Assembly (NCBI GenBank): GCA_903994635.1 | Contig: CAJEXQ010000002.1 | Location: 1-64,000, forward strand | From: an uncultured Chlorobiaceae bacterium | GTDB lineage: Bacteria > Bacteroidota > Chlorobiia > Chlorobiales > Chlorobiaceae | DNA: 64,000 nucleotides | Reading direction: 5' to 3' | Shown here: piece by piece, positions 20,273-31,972 of the stretch | Layout: each line of letters starts with the position of its first letter | How positions within the stretch are numbered: the first letter of the stretch is position 1 | Translations under genes and position numbers: made by a program | The notes under the pieces: model-generated | The model's database searches: none | What the model saw: only the letters and a program-made list of their open reading frames with translations | What the model was told of the DNA's origin: nothing

Positions 20273-20944
20273 TTAAGCATCCTCTCCGTAAGCAATTACT
20301 ATCTGTTTTTCTGAAAAGTAGGGATTGACTTCGTCGATTGGATAGACCTCTATTTTCTGTGGGAATTTCTTTCCACCGGTGCCTGAAGCCAGAGCTTCTT
20401 CTATTTCATTCCCTAGGTCTCCGCCTTTAAGGCAAATCATAACTCCACCCGGTTTCAATAGAGAACCAGCCCAGGAGCAGAGCTTGCTGAGAGAGGCAAC
20501 TTGCCTCGACAAAACGGTATCAAAATTGATGCCTTTCAGCTCTTCTACTCTTGTATGTATTGCAACCGCATTGCTGATACCCAGTTGCTTGATCATCTCT
20601 TTGCAGGCAACAATCTTTTTTCCTGTAGCATCAACCAGAACAAAGCGGGTGCGGGGAAAGAGAATGGCGATCGGGATACCAGGCAGTCCCCCCCCTGTTC
20701 CCAGATCAAGCACCTCCTCATCCTCCCTGAAAGAGTGGTGAAGCGTAATCAACAGCGAATGAAAGATATGCTTTATGATGACTGGCGCATCTTCTTTGCG
20801 GCTGATCAGATTTATTTTATGGTTCCACTGTTCCAGATAATCACGGTATCGCAACAGTTTTTCAAGCATTAAACTGTCGATCTCTATAGCTTGTTCAGCA
20901 CATAAAGCCTCCAAGTTCAATATATCCTCATTCCGATGTTCCAT
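20273..20944 (-). CDS. rsmG: 16S rRNA (guanine-N7) methyltransferase RsmG (GidB)
   Basis: RsmG uses S-adenosylmethionine to methylate N7 of a guanine in the 530 loop of 16S rRNA. The 223-residue protein has the SAM-binding motif VLDLGTGGGLPGIPIAILFP and the following LVDATGKK acidic-strand motif. The segment YRDYLEQWNHKINLIS near the N-terminus is typical of the family. It stands alone on the minus strand, convergent with rplQ and divergent from manC. Confidence 0.95.
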   Translation of the reverse strand: MEHRNEDILNLEALCAEQAIEIDSLMLEKLLRYRDYLEQWNHKINLISRKEDAPVIIKHIFHSLLITLHHSFREDEEVLDLGTGGGLPGIPIAILFPRTRFVLVDATGKKIVACKEMIKQLGISNAVAIHTRVEELKGINFDTVLSRQVASLSKLCSWAGSLLKPGGVMICLKGGDLGNEIEEALASGTGGKKFPQKIEVYPIDEVNPYFSEKQIVIAYGEDA

Positions 20945-21072
20945 TATCTTTAATTTTTATCTATTCAGTAGCGTACCCCAAAAAACAATATTTTGGGACT
21001 AATGACAAATCGGCGCTGATATTTTGCTGATGTGCTCGCTCGTTTATACGGAAATAATTGTAAATTGCGCGG

Positions 21073-21093
21073 CAAGAGCAGAAACTGCTCTTG
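21073..21093 (+). promoter_or_regulatory. perfect hairpin in the manC leader
   Basis: CAAGAGCAG (21073-21081) and CTGCTCTTG (21085-21093) form a perfect 9-bp stem with an AAA loop, followed by TTTAAATT. It ends 14 bases before the manC ATG. No gene on this strand lies just upstream, so it looks like a leader attenuator or the end of a short upstream transcript rather than a normal gene terminator. Confidence 0.5.
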
Positions 21094-21107
21094 TTTAAAT
21101 TCACTAA

Positions 21108-22250
21108 ATGCCTTCAAGATTGAGCGATATGAGTAATGGTTCGGCTGATCATGTTTTTGCGATCATCATGGCGGGTGGCTTTGGCAAAAAACTCTGGCCT
21201 CTTTCAAGAAAAAAAAAGCCAAAGCAGTTTGTGGATCTGCTCGACGAAGGCACAATGATTGCAAAGACAGTTCAGCGCATCTCCGGGTTGGTAAGTGAAG
21301 AGAACATATTCATCATCACCAGTGAACATGGTCGCACGCTTCTGGCACAAGCATTAGGGAGCTTTCGTCCCGATAATGTTATTGTTGAGCCAACCAGCCG
21401 CAATACAGCCCCCTGCATTGCCCTTGCTACAGCGCATATTAAAAAGAAAGATCCGGATGCCGTGACCATTGTTCTTCCCTCCGACCATTTTGTACTTGAC
21501 GATGATGCCTTTAGTGAAATTCTTGAAGCTGGTATTAAAATAGCAAGTGAAAAAAAGGGGCTGGTAACCATAGGCATTAAACCCGACAGACCCGATACCG
21601 CTTATGGCTATATTCAGGCAGACGGAGAGCTTTCGCTTCCAGCGCCGTTTTCTGACAGGCGTAATTTAAAGCTTTTTAAGGTAAAAGCTTTTGCTGAAAA
21701 ACCGGACTCCTCAACGGCGGAAGAGTTTCTTGAAAGCAAGGATTTTTACTGGAACAGCGGGATCTTGATATGGCATATTGATGCCATATCAAGAGAATAT
21801 GAGCGCTCCATGCCTGATTTTTATAAGGATTTTCTCAATATCTATGAGAGCCTTGGCACCGAGAAGGAGCATAAGGTTATCGAGGATGTTTATTCATGGA
21901 TTCATCCTCTCTCTATTGATTATGGTATCATGGAGAAAGCTGATTCGGTTTTTGTTTTGACGGGGGAGTTTGGCTGGACCGATCTTGGTTGCTGGGACGA
22001 GGTGCTTAAAGTTTCCGCAGAACGGAAAGCTTTAAACTCGAAGCAGCCTGACAGTCGTCACGTTCAGATTGACTGCGAGAGACTCTTTGTAAAAAATACC
22101 ACAGGGAAGGTTATCTGCACAATCGGGATCAAGGATTTGATCATCGTAGAGACCGATGATGCTTTACTGATATGCAACAAGGGGGTGTCGCATCGGGTGC
22201 GTGAAGCCGTCGATATACTCAGGCGTGAAGGGCTCGAAGATTTCCTTTAG
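21108..22250 (+). CDS. manC: mannose-1-phosphate guanylyltransferase
   Basis: The enzyme makes GDP-mannose from mannose-1-phosphate and GTP for surface polysaccharides and glycolipids. The 380-residue protein has the nucleotidyltransferase signature GGFGKKLWPLSR (23-34), with Lys in place of the usual Arg before LWPLSR. It also has the FAEKPD sugar-binding motif (about 197-202) and the WNSGI motif. It lacks the C-terminal isomerase domain of bifunctional ManC. ATG 21129 is an alternative start. Its stop overlaps the stop of the convergent cysS. Confidence 0.9.
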   Translation: MPSRLSDMSNGSADHVFAIIMAGGFGKKLWPLSRKKKPKQFVDLLDEGTMIAKTVQRISGLVSEENIFIITSEHGRTLLAQALGSFRPDNVIVEPTSRNTAPCIALATAHIKKKDPDAVTIVLPSDHFVLDDDAFSEILEAGIKIASEKKGLVTIGIKPDRPDTAYGYIQADGELSLPAPFSDRRNLKLFKVKAFAEKPDSSTAEEFLESKDFYWNSGILIWHIDAISREYERSMPDFYKDFLNIYESLGTEKEHKVIEDVYSWIHPLSIDYGIMEKADSVFVLTGEFGWTDLGCWDEVLKVSAERKALNSKQPDSRHVQIDCERLFVKNTTGKVICTIGIKDLIIVETDDALLICNKGVSHRVREAVDILRREGLEDFL

Positions 22251-23701
22251 AGGTTCGACTTTTCCGACCATACAGCCCCCTCTTTTGTATCCTTGATCTC
22301 AATCCCGGTATCAAGGAGCTGATCCCGTATTCGGTCACTGAGTGTAAAGTCCATATTTTTTCTGGCCTCAGCCCTGAGTTCGAGTAAAATTTTCATAATT
22401 GCCCCAACTCTTTTTACACTTTCTCCGCTGTTGCCTTCCACTGCTTGGCTGTTTTGGCTAAGAATACCAAGTGTCTCCTGCCCCGCTCGATCAAGGAATG
22501 TCTCGATCGCTTGTCGGGATGTGTCCGATATGCCTTCGCTGCTGTCAAGAGCTGCGTTTATGGCTTTGGAAAGTTCAAATAGCACAGAGATTGCAATTGG
22601 TGTATTGAAGTCATCATCCATCGCTTCAGTAAAGCGCAGAGCGAAAGGTAAAATGTCAAACACTCCGGTACCTGGCTTCTGCTCCCTCAGCCGCCGCCGA
22701 GTCTCACGGAGTTTCTCCAGACCAGTAGCTGAGGCCTTTATGGCGGTTTCGGAAAAGTCAAGTTGTGAACGGTAGTGAGACTGAAGAATGAAGAACCGGA
22801 TAACCAGTGGGTCGATCTCCCTGAAGAGATCCTTCAGATTGACCGAGTTCTTCAATGACTTGCCCATTTTTATGCCATTGATGGTCACCATGTTGTTGTG
22901 CATCCAGAACCTGACATAAGGCTTTCGTGTAGCCGATTCAGACTGGGCGATTTCGCACTCATGGTGGGGAAACTTGTTTTCCATTCCACCACCATGAATA
23001 TCAATAGTCTCCCCAAGATATTTCATGGACATGGCTGAACATTCTAGATGCCATCCGGGATAGCCGACGCTCCACGGAGAATTCCATTTCATCAGGTGCT
23101 GCTCATCTGCCTTTTTCCACAGAGCAAAATCGGATGACTCCCTTTTGTCACTTCGTACACCGCTCCTGATGCCGGATTGCAGTGAATCCTGATCCGTTCT
23201 TCCGGAAAGTTTGCCATACCCGTTAAATGATTTCACCGAAAAATAGACATTGCCATTTACCTCGTAGGCATGACCGCTCTTTACTAATCTTTCGATCAAG
23301 GCAATTTGTTCAGGAATGTGCCCTGTGGCTGCAGGAGCAATATTTGGGCGCAAAACTCCAAGCCGATCCATATCCTCATAAAAACTGCGAGTGTAGAACT
23401 GCGCAATTTCCATGGGGTCAGTTTTTTCAAGGTAAGCCTGTTTCATGATTTTGTCTTCACCTTCATCGGCATCGTCAGTGAGGTGCCCTACATCAGTTAT
23501 GTTCTGCACATACTTCACCCTGTAGCCGCTCTGGCGAAGCCAGCGAACAACAACATCGAAGGAGACATAGCTTTTTGCGTGGCCGAGATGTGCATGGCCG
23601 TAAACAGTGGGGCCGCACACGTACATGCCGACAATCCCCGGATGGAGAGGTTCAAATTCCTCTTTTGTTCTGCTGAGGGAATTATAAATGAAGAGTGACA
23701 T
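22247..23701 (-). CDS. cysS: cysteinyl-tRNA synthetase
   Basis: A class I synthetase that charges tRNA-Cys. The 484-residue protein has the zinc ligand C29 in MYVCGPTVYG, the HIGH-type motif HLGH (38-41), the WHLECSAMS zinc segment, and KMGKSLKN (about residue 277) in place of KMSKS. The C-terminal DALR-like helical region is present. The gene converges on manC with stop codons overlapping by three bases (22248-22249 shared). The 144-base gap to engB is AT-rich and holds no gene. Confidence 0.97.
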   Translation of the reverse strand: MSLFIYNSLSRTKEEFEPLHPGIVGMYVCGPTVYGHAHLGHAKSYVSFDVVVRWLRQSGYRVKYVQNITDVGHLTDDADEGEDKIMKQAYLEKTDPMEIAQFYTRSFYEDMDRLGVLRPNIAPAATGHIPEQIALIERLVKSGHAYEVNGNVYFSVKSFNGYGKLSGRTDQDSLQSGIRSGVRSDKRESSDFALWKKADEQHLMKWNSPWSVGYPGWHLECSAMSMKYLGETIDIHGGGMENKFPHHECEIAQSESATRKPYVRFWMHNNMVTINGIKMGKSLKNSVNLKDLFREIDPLVIRFFILQSHYRSQLDFSETAIKASATGLEKLRETRRRLREQKPGTGVFDILPFALRFTEAMDDDFNTPIAISVLFELSKAINAALDSSEGISDTSRQAIETFLDRAGQETLGILSQNSQAVEGNSGESVKRVGAIMKILLELRAEARKNMDFTLSDRIRDQLLDTGIEIKDTKEGAVWSEKSNL

Positions 23702-23845
23702 CTTCTGCGGTTCTGCCTTTTTCTTTGAGTGAAGTGATTCTTATTGCATGTTAAAAGTCGGTTGAAAGTTAAACATTTGGGTTTTTAACGCAAGGTTTTT
23801 AGCTTCCTTTTTATTGCTCTTTTTTTTGAGACCGCTCACCTTTGT

Positions 23846-25743
<1,898 letters not shown>

Positions 25744-25759
25744 CCCTCAGTTTTTTAAC

Positions 25760-26062
25760 ATGGCGTTGATGGATATCGCAGTTATTCCCCTCGACAGCAG
25801 GGAGGGGAGCTTGAGCGGCTTTGTAGCCGGGTTGCAGGAGATTTTGGGAGCAAGCGGTTGCAGTTACCGGCTTCATGATATGGGAACGACTGTTGAAGGG
25901 CCCGCGCCACTGCTTTTTGAAGTTGCACTGAGGCTTCACGATTATTCGTTCAGTCAGGGTGGCAAGCGTGTCTATACTGTCATGAAAATCGACGATCGTC
26001 GAGATCGGGCAGTCCGTCTTGGCGAAAAAACAGCATCCGTCAAGGCGAAAATAGCCCCGTAA
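25760..26062 (+). CDS. thiamine-binding family protein (UPF0045/MTH1187 type)
   Basis: From ATG 25760 the product is 100 residues. It has the family pattern: an N-terminal strand MDIAVIPLD, the segment YRLHDMGTTVEGP (36-48), and KRVYTVMKIDDRRD (69-82). Members are small ferredoxin-like-fold proteins thought to bind thiamine or hydroxymethylpyrimidine. The open frame extends upstream into purA but the short form fits the family. It sits between purA and bchN and may be cotranscribed with purA. Confidence 0.8.
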   Translation: MALMDIAVIPLDSREGSLSGFVAGLQEILGASGCSYRLHDMGTTVEGPAPLLFEVALRLHDYSFSQGGKRVYTVMKIDDRRDRAVRLGEKTASVKAKIAP

Positions 26063-26120
26063 GGAGAGTAGGGGGATTACCGAAAATATTTTATCTTCAC
26101 CTTCTTTATTTCTGACCGAT

Positions 26121-26148
26121 GTAACGTGGGTTACTCGTGGTCAGTAAC
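26121..26148 (+). promoter_or_regulatory. alternating hairpins over the bchN start
   Basis: GTAAC (26121-26125) can pair with GTTAC (26130-26134), and the overlapping GTTACT (26130-26135) can pair with AGTAAC (26043-offset copy at 26143-26148). The two stems exclude each other. The GTG start codon at 26137 lies in the loop of the second. This could be translational control or a repeated protein-binding half-site; both are inference. Confidence 0.35.
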
Positions 26149-27429
26149 TCTCAACAGAAAACAGTAATGATGCAGGTTCCCGGTGATATTCAAATAATCA
26201 AGGAAGATAACGTCACGCACAGTTTTTGTGGTCTGGCCTGTGTCGGCTGGATGTATCAGAAGATCAAGGACAGCTTTTTTCTCATACTTGGAACGCATAC
26301 CTGCGCCCATTTTTTGCAGAATGCTCTTGGTATGATGATTTTTGCCAAACCGCGCTTTGGCATTGCCCTTATGGAGGAGGGTGACCTTTCCAAGAATGAG
26401 CCCACGCTTCAGGAAATTATCAGTGAAATCAAGTCTGATCATAACCCCTCCGTCATTTTTTTGCTCTCTTCATGTACCCCCGAGGTGATGAAGGTTGACT
26501 TCAAAGGGCTGGCCCACCATCTCAGTACTCCACAAGTTCCTGTTCTCTTTGTTCCTGCCAGCGGTCTCGTCTATAATTTTACTCAGGCTGAAGATTCTGT
26601 GCTTGCTGCACTTGTGCCATTTTGTCCCCAGGCACCTGCCGGAGAGAAAAAGGTGGTTTTCCTTGGATCGGTCAATGATTCGACGGCTGATGATTTGAGG
26701 GCAGAGGCAGAAGAGCTCGGTATTCCAGTTGGCGGATTTCTTCCTGAATCCCGTTTCGACAAGATGCCAGCCATTGGCCCCGATACTGTTTTGGCTCCTG
26801 TACAGCCCTATCTTTCGAGAGTTGCCGTCAAGCTTTCCCGTGAACGGGGATGCAGCGTTCTCCATTCGCTCTTTCCGTTTGGCCCTGATGGTACCAGAGT
26901 GTTCTGGGAGGATCTTGCCCGTGAATTCGGGATTACTGTTGATCTTCGTGATCGCGAAAAAGCTGCATGGGAGAAGATCCGCAAACAGACTGATCTCCTG
27001 AAAGGAAAAAAAGTTTTTTTCACCGCAGATACCATGATGGAGCTGCCACTTGCCCGTTTTCTCCACAATGCCGGTGCCGATGTTGTGGAGTGTAGCAGCG
27101 CTTATATCATCAAGAAGTTTCATGCACGCGAGCTTGAGGCTCTTGACGGCGTGCGCGTTGTTGAACAGCCAAACTTTCATCGCCAGCTTGAGGATGTCAG
27201 ACGCATTAAACCCGATCTGATTGTCACCTCGCTGATGACAGCCAACCCGTTTGTGGGTAATGGTTTTGTGGTGAAGTGGAGCATGGAGTTCATGCTCATG
27301 CCCATTCACAGTTGGTCAGGAGTTATCTCTCTTGCCAATCTCTTTGTTTCACCGCTTCAGCGTCGCAGCAAGCTGCCAGCGTTTGACGAAAAAGTATGGC
27401 TTGAAGGTATTATGCCGAGTGCCGAATAA
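26137..27429 (+). CDS. bchN: light-independent protochlorophyllide reductase subunit N
   Basis: BchN and BchB form the NifDK-like catalytic half of dark-operative protochlorophyllide reductase, which reduces ring D of protochlorophyllide without light. The 430-residue protein has the cysteines that bind the shared [4Fe-4S] cluster: C31 in [10 protein letters not shown]56 in THTCAHF and C113 in SSCTPE. I used GTG 26137; ATG 26167 or 26170 would trim 10 or 11 residues and keep all ligands. It is first of bchN-bchB-bchL. Confidence 0.97.
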   Translation: MVSNSQQKTVMMQVPGDIQIIKEDNVTHSFCGLACVGWMYQKIKDSFFLILGTHTCAHFLQNALGMMIFAKPRFGIALMEEGDLSKNEPTLQEIISEIKSDHNPSVIFLLSSCTPEVMKVDFKGLAHHLSTPQVPVLFVPASGLVYNFTQAEDSVLAALVPFCPQAPAGEKKVVFLGSVNDSTADDLRAEAEELGIPVGGFLPESRFDKMPAIGPDTVLAPVQPYLSRVAVKLSRERGCSVLHSLFPFGPDGTRVFWEDLAREFGITVDLRDREKAAWEKIRKQTDLLKGKKVFFTADTMMELPLARFLHNAGADVVECSSAYIIKKFHARELEALDGVRVVEQPNFHRQLEDVRRIKPDLIVTSLMTANPFVGNGFVVKWSMEFMLMPIHSWSGVISLANLFVSPLQRRSKLPAFDEKVWLEGIMPSAE

Positions 27430-27468
27430 TTCACTGCAAAGAAATGCAACAACAAACGTTATAGAAGT

Positions 27469-29067
27469 ATGCGCTTAGCTTTCTGGCTCTATGAGGGAAC
27501 CGCCCTTCATGGTATCAGCCGAGTCACCAACAGCATGAAAGGGGTTCACACAGTCTATCATGCCCCCCAGGGCGATGATTACATTACGGCCACCTATACC
27601 ATGCTCGAAAGAACCCCCCAATTTCCGGGGTTGTCCATCAGCGTCGTTCGCGGCAGAGACCTTGCGCAGGGAGTTTCACGACTTCCGACCACCTTGCAGC
27701 AGGTCGATCACCACTATCATCCTGAACTTATCGTCATTGCGCCAAGTTGCAGCACAGCCCTTCTCCAGGAGGATCTGCATCAGCTTGCGGCCCATTCCGG
27801 TGTGCCGAACGAAAGGCTGATGGTCTATGCACTGAATCCTTTTCGGGTATCTGAAAACGAGGCGGCGGATGGCCTTTTCACAGAACTGGTGAAGCGCTAT
27901 GCCGTCACTCAGGAAAAGACAGCCGCACCGTCGGTGAACATTCTTGGCTTTACTTCACTTGGTTTTCATCTTCGTGCCAATCTGACCAGTATCACCCGCA
28001 TGTTGCAGACGCTGGGCATCACGGTGAATGTGGTTGCTCCATGGGGAAGCAGCATCGAGGATCTTGGAAGACTTCCGGCAGCATGGCTCAATATTGCTCC
28101 CTATCAGGAAATTGGTGTGAATGCAGCCGCATATCTTGAAGAGACCTTCTCTATGCCATCACTCACTGAAGCTCCTCTGGGGGTTGAACCTACCATGGCG
28201 TGGCTGCGGTCACTTCTAGAAAAACTGAATGCTATTGGTTCGGATAGGGGAACTCCCCCTCTTGTCATGCCGAATCTCAAGGCATTTTCGCTTGATGGCC
28301 TCAGTGCCCCGAGCGGTGTTCCATGGTTTGCCCGCACGGCCGATATGGAGAGTTTCAGCAATAAAAAGGCCTTTGTCTTTGGTGATGCCACCCATACGGT
28401 CGGCATTGTCAAGTTTTTGCGCGATGAGCTCGGTATGCAGATTATCGGCGCAGGAACCTATCTTGAGCAGCATGCCGACTGGGTTCGCAAAGAGCTGGAG
28501 GGATACCTTCCTGGTGCGCTGATGGTGACAGACCGTTTTCAGGATGTGGCCAAAGTTATTGAGGATGAAATGCCTGATTTGGTCTGCGGAACACAGATGG
28601 AACGCCACAGTTGCCGCAAGCTTGATGTTCCCTGCATGGTTGTCTGCCCTCCTACTCATATTGAAAACCATCTGCTCGGTTACTACCCGTTTTTCGGCTT
28701 TGCTGGCGCCGATGTTATTGCCGACAGAGTATATCTTTCATGCAAACTCGGCCTTGAAAAGCACCTCATCGACTTTTTCGGGGATGCCGGTCTGGAGTAT
28801 GAAGAGAGCGCTTCTTCCGAAGAGGGACATGTTATACCGTCCGACAGTAACGGGGAGGCTTCTGAATCGGTTACGTCTGAGGTTACAGTTCTTCCTGACG
28901 AAGGTGAGATGAAATGGAGTGATGATGCAGAAACAATGCTGAAGAAGGTGCCATTTTTCGTTCGCAAAAAGGTGAGAAAGAACACTGACACCTTTGCCCG
29001 CAGTATAGGCGAGCCTGTGGTTACCGTTGACGTCTTCCGAAAGGCCAAAGAGTCACTTGGCGGATAA
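27469..29067 (+). CDS. bchB: light-independent protochlorophyllide reductase subunit B
   Basis: BchB supplies the fourth ligand to the cluster shared with BchN and much of the substrate pocket. The 532-residue protein starts [15 protein letters not shown], and D36 in HAPQGDD is the unusual aspartate ligand. The C-terminal domain (about 485-532, [31 protein letters not shown]) is the conserved PCP-reductase helical domain. A variable acidic linker precedes it (about 445-480). It lies 39 bases after bchN and 35 before bchL. Confidence 0.98.
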   Translation: MRLAFWLYEGTALHGISRVTNSMKGVHTVYHAPQGDDYITATYTMLERTPQFPGLSISVVRGRDLAQGVSRLPTTLQQVDHHYHPELIVIAPSCSTALLQEDLHQLAAHSGVPNERLMVYALNPFRVSENEAADGLFTELVKRYAVTQEKTAAPSVNILGFTSLGFHLRANLTSITRMLQTLGITVNVVAPWGSSIEDLGRLPAAWLNIAPYQEIGVNAAAYLEETFSMPSLTEAPLGVEPTMAWLRSLLEKLNAIGSDRGTPPLVMPNLKAFSLDGLSAPSGVPWFARTADMESFSNKKAFVFGDATHTVGIVKFLRDELGMQIIGAGTYLEQHADWVRKELEGYLPGALMVTDRFQDVAKVIEDEMPDLVCGTQMERHSCRKLDVPCMVVCPPTHIENHLLGYYPFFGFAGADVIADRVYLSCKLGLEKHLIDFFGDAGLEYEESASSEEGHVIPSDSNGEASESVTSEVTVLPDEGEMKWSDDAETMLKKVPFFVRKKVRKNTDTFARSIGEPVVTVDVFRKAKESLGG

Positions 29068-29102
29068 GATTTTTCTATCAATCATATTCTCTCTTAAATA
29101 TT

Positions 29103-29930
29103 ATGAGCTTAGTCTTAGCGGTGTATGGCAAGGGCGGCATAGGAAAAAGCACCACTAGCGCCAATATTTCAGCGGCACTGGCCCTGAAAGGCGCCAAGGT
29201 ACTGCAGATCGGTTGCGATCCCAAGCACGACAGCACCTTTCCCATTACCGGAAAACTTCAGAAAACCGTTATTGAAGCTCTTGAAGAGGTAGATTTTCAC
29301 CACGAGGAGCTCAGTGCCGAAGATATTATAGAAACCGGATTTGCAGGTATAGACTGCCTTGAGGCTGGCGGCCCGCCTGCCGGAAGTGGCTGTGGCGGCT
29401 ACGTGGTCGGTGAATCTGTCACCTTGCTCCAGGAGCTTGGCCTCTACGAAAAATATGACGTTATCCTTTTTGACGTTCTTGGCGATGTCGTCTGTGGAGG
29501 TTTCAGCGCCCCGCTTAACTATGCCGACTATGCTATCATCATTGCCACCAACGACTTTGACAGCATTTTTGCAGCCAATCGCCTCTGCATGGCAATTCAG
29601 CAGAAAAGTGTGCGTTACAAGGTGAAACTTGCAGGCATTGTTGCCAATCGCGTTGATTACACCACCGGTGGAGGCACCAACATGCTCGACCAGTTTGCAG
29701 AAAAAGTAGGAACAAGGTTACTTGCCAAAGTGCCCTATCATGAACTAATACGCAAAAGCCGCTTCGCTGGCAAAACCATGTTTGCCATGGAGGAGAGCGA
29801 GGGAAAAGCTGAGTGCCTTGTGCCTTACAACGAAATTGCCGATATGTTGGTTCAGGATGAACCCATAGCATCAGTTCCTGTGCCGATTGGGGATCGGGAG
29901 ATCTTTAAAATGGTTAATGGCTGGGTGTAG
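29103..29930 (+). CDS. bchL: light-independent protochlorophyllide reductase iron-sulfur ATPase
   Basis: BchL is the NifH-like electron donor of the reductase, a homodimer with a bridging [4Fe-4S] cluster that hydrolyses ATP. The 275-residue protein has the P-loop GKGGIGKS (9-16), the switch II region [11 protein letters not shown] and the cluster ligands C97 and C131. It is last of the bchNBL set. The following 190 bases show no strong terminator, only a short GATGCA/TGCATC stem at 29938-29954. Confidence 0.98.
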   Translation: MSLVLAVYGKGGIGKSTTSANISAALALKGAKVLQIGCDPKHDSTFPITGKLQKTVIEALEEVDFHHEELSAEDIIETGFAGIDCLEAGGPPAGSGCGGYVVGESVTLLQELGLYEKYDVILFDVLGDVVCGGFSAPLNYADYAIIIATNDFDSIFAANRLCMAIQQKSVRYKVKLAGIVANRVDYTTGGGTNMLDQFAEKVGTRLLAKVPYHELIRKSRFAGKTMFAMEESEGKAECLVPYNEIADMLVQDEPIASVPVPIGDREIFKMVNGWV

Positions 29931-30034
29931 GGTTTTTGATGCAGCATTTGCATCTATCCTGATTACCATCTTCCATGCTTTATTGGTCTTTTTGCACTGA
30001 TGTATGACGTGAGTTTCAGTTGCTACAGATTTAT

Positions 30035-30091
30035 CTGGCAGCGGTTAGGCTGGCAGAAGGCATCCCGTCACTTTTTTCCTTATACTGGCAG
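30035..30091 (+). repeat. three direct CTGGCAG repeats before gmhA
   Basis: CTGGCAG occurs at 30035-30041, 30050-30056 and 30085-30091 within the 190-base gap between bchL and gmhA. The outer parts also form AGGCTG and CAGCCT, an inverted pair. The unit is short and may be chance, but three copies in 57 bases just before a gene could be a regulator binding array. Nothing else is seen in this gap. Confidence 0.25.
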
Positions 30092-30120
30092 CCTGATTCA
30101 TATCGTTAAAACCCATTTTT

Positions 30121-30762
30121 ATGTCGAAGCAATGCAGGTGTTCAGATGGGCTGACTGATCGCACTCGGTATGAAGAGGTGGTGCTCGATATCATGCTCTA
30201 TAGCGCACGCCTCAAGGAGAGGGTAGCACGGCAGAACAGTGCCGTCATTGTAGCCATGGCACGCATGATGGCCCGGACGTTTGAGGAGGGAGGAAAGGTG
30301 TTGTTTTGTGGCAATGGTGGCAGTGCTGCGGATGCGCAGCATCTGGCGACGGAGTTGACGATTCGGTACCGCAGCAGTGTGGTGCGTCCGGCGCTTGCTG
30401 CAATTGCACTCTCTGCTGATACTTCAGCTCTGACGGCGGGGGCGAATGACCTTGGTTATGATGCGGTTTTTGCCCGGCTTGTTGAGGCTTATGGGCGTGA
30501 TGGAGATATTCTGGTCGGGCTTTCAACCAGTGGCAACAGCAAGAGTGTGGTTAATGCGCTCGACGGTGCCAAGCGGCAGGGGATGAAGAGCATTGCCCTG
30601 CTTGGGGGTGATGGTGGCCTGATGAAAGGGTTGGCTGATCTTGAAATTATTGTGCCGCACTCTGATTCGGCTGACCGGGTGCAGGAGTGCCATATTACCA
30701 TTGGTCATGTTCTTATTGATCTTGTAGAGCGGATGCTTGGCTACTGCCATCCGCAGAAATAA
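30121..30762 (+). CDS. gmhA: phosphoheptose isomerase (sedoheptulose-7-phosphate isomerase)
   Basis: GmhA converts sedoheptulose-7-phosphate to heptose-7-phosphate for lipopolysaccharide core synthesis. The product has the SIS-domain signature [20 protein letters not shown] and [17 protein letters not shown], and the C-terminal [22 protein letters not shown] 30121 gives 213 residues, about 20 more than E. coli GmhA. ATG 30193 would give 189, so the true start is uncertain. ribH follows after 18 bases. Confidence 0.88.
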   Translation: MSKQCRCSDGLTDRTRYEEVVLDIMLYSARLKERVARQNSAVIVAMARMMARTFEEGGKVLFCGNGGSAADAQHLATELTIRYRSSVVRPALAAIALSADTSALTAGANDLGYDAVFARLVEAYGRDGDILVGLSTSGNSKSVVNALDGAKRQGMKSIALLGGDGGLMKGLADLEIIVPHSDSADRVQECHITIGHVLIDLVERMLGYCHPQK

Positions 30763-30780
30763 CTCAAAACAAAGATTGTA

Positions 30781-31248
30781 ATGCAGATTAAGCAGATTGA
30801 GGGAGCACTGGGCGCTGCGGATACCAGGTTTGCCCTGGTTGTCTCCCGCTTCAACGATTTTATCGGGCAGAAGCTTGTTGAGGGTGCTGTTGACTGTATC
30901 CGCCGCCATGGCGGATCGGAGGAGAATATTACTATTTATCGTTGTCCCGGCGCTTTTGAACTGCCGATGGTGGCTAAAAAGGTTGCTGTTACCGGCAACT
31001 ATGATGCCGTCATTACCCTTGGAGTCATTATCAGGGGTTCAACGCCGCATTTTGATGTCATTGCGGCTGAGGCAACCAAGGGGATTGCCCAGGCCTCTCT
31101 TGATACCGGTGTTCCTATTGCCTTTGGTGTTTTGACCACAGAAAATCTTGAACAGGCAATAGAGCGTGCAGGAACAAAGGCTGGCAACAAGGGTTTTGAT
31201 GCCGCCATGACGGCTATTGAAATGGTGAACCTCTACCGGCAGATTTAG
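30781..31248 (+). CDS. ribH: 6,7-dimethyl-8-ribityllumazine synthase
   Basis: RibH makes lumazine, the penultimate step of riboflavin synthesis. The 155-residue protein has the family pattern [21 protein letters not shown]-like [13 protein letters not shown] (58-70), [15 protein letters not shown] (with the catalytic His in PHFD) and [15 protein letters not shown]. Its stop codon overlaps that of the convergent acyltransferase gene by a few bases. Confidence 0.96.
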   Translation: MQIKQIEGALGAADTRFALVVSRFNDFIGQKLVEGAVDCIRRHGGSEENITIYRCPGAFELPMVAKKVAVTGNYDAVITLGVIIRGSTPHFDVIAAEATKGIAQASLDTGVPIAFGVLTTENLEQAIERAGTKAGNKGFDAAMTAIEMVNLYRQI

Positions 31249-31955
31249 TTGTTGCGGTAGTGGTTGAAGTTGGCAGTGATCACTTCGGAGCAGGCAGCCA
31301 TCAGCTCTTCGATAGTGCTGCACGATGAGGGTAGAATGGGCTTGTCAATGATTACCATGATTTTGCCCTTGTTGATTTTAAGGCTCTTTTTTGGGGTAAT
31401 GAGATGGCTGCCGATGATGGTGACGGGAAGTACAGGAGCGCCCCCTTTTTGTGCAACACGGAATGCACCTCGCTTGAAGGGGAGCAGTTCACCGGTTGCC
31501 GATCGGGTGCCTTCAGGGAAAATATGGATGGAAAGACCGCTTTTCAGTAATTCTGCTGCGGTCTCAATGCTGTTGAGCGCATCGCGGTTTTGTCCCCGCT
31601 TGATCATGACATAGCCAGCCTGCCTTAGTGCCCGCCCGAAGAGCGGTATTTTTCCAAGCTCTTCTTTTGCCATAAATCGAAGGTCGAGCTTCATGGTGCC
31701 GAGCAGCAGCGGGATATCGGCCATGCCAGCATGATTGCTGATGACAAGGTAGTGTTCTGCGGGGTTGTAATTCTCCTGACCGATTACCTCGATGGAGATT
31801 CCAAAAAGCCTTGCGCTGAAGCGGCCCCACCAGGCGGCTACTCTATGGAAGCCGTTGCCCAAGGGGTCAAGGAGGTTGAGCAACAGGGTGAAGAGTATCC
31901 CGAAAAATGTGGCCGGTATCAGAATAAAAAGGAAAAGCAGTGTTCTTAAGTTCAT
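31245..31955 (-). CDS. plsC: 1-acyl-sn-glycerol-3-phosphate acyltransferase family protein
   Basis: Members transfer an acyl group to lysophosphatidic acid to make phosphatidic acid in the inner membrane. The 236-residue protein has an N-terminal hydrophobic segment (4-28), the catalytic HX4D box H75-AGMA-D80, the FPEGTR motif (146-151) and the later VLPVTIIGS strand. The substrate could differ from the standard one, as the family is broad. It is convergent with ribH, their stops overlapping within 31245-31248, and lies downstream of thrC on the same strand. Confidence 0.85.
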   Translation of the reverse strand: MNLRTLLFLFILIPATFFGILFTLLLNLLDPLGNGFHRVAAWWGRFSARLFGISIEVIGQENYNPAEHYLVISNHAGMADIPLLLGTMKLDLRFMAKEELGKIPLFGRALRQAGYVMIKRGQNRDALNSIETAAELLKSGLSIHIFPEGTRSATGELLPFKRGAFRVAQKGGAPVLPVTIIGSHLITPKKSLKINKGKIMVIIDKPILPSSCSTIEELMAACSEVITANFNHYRNN

Positions 31956-31972
31956 TCAGCATTCAGTAAGGG

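Noticed and set aside
26470..27309. 279-codon minus-strand frame opposite bchN
   Set aside because: It is the shadow of a strongly supported bchN and has no motif of its own.
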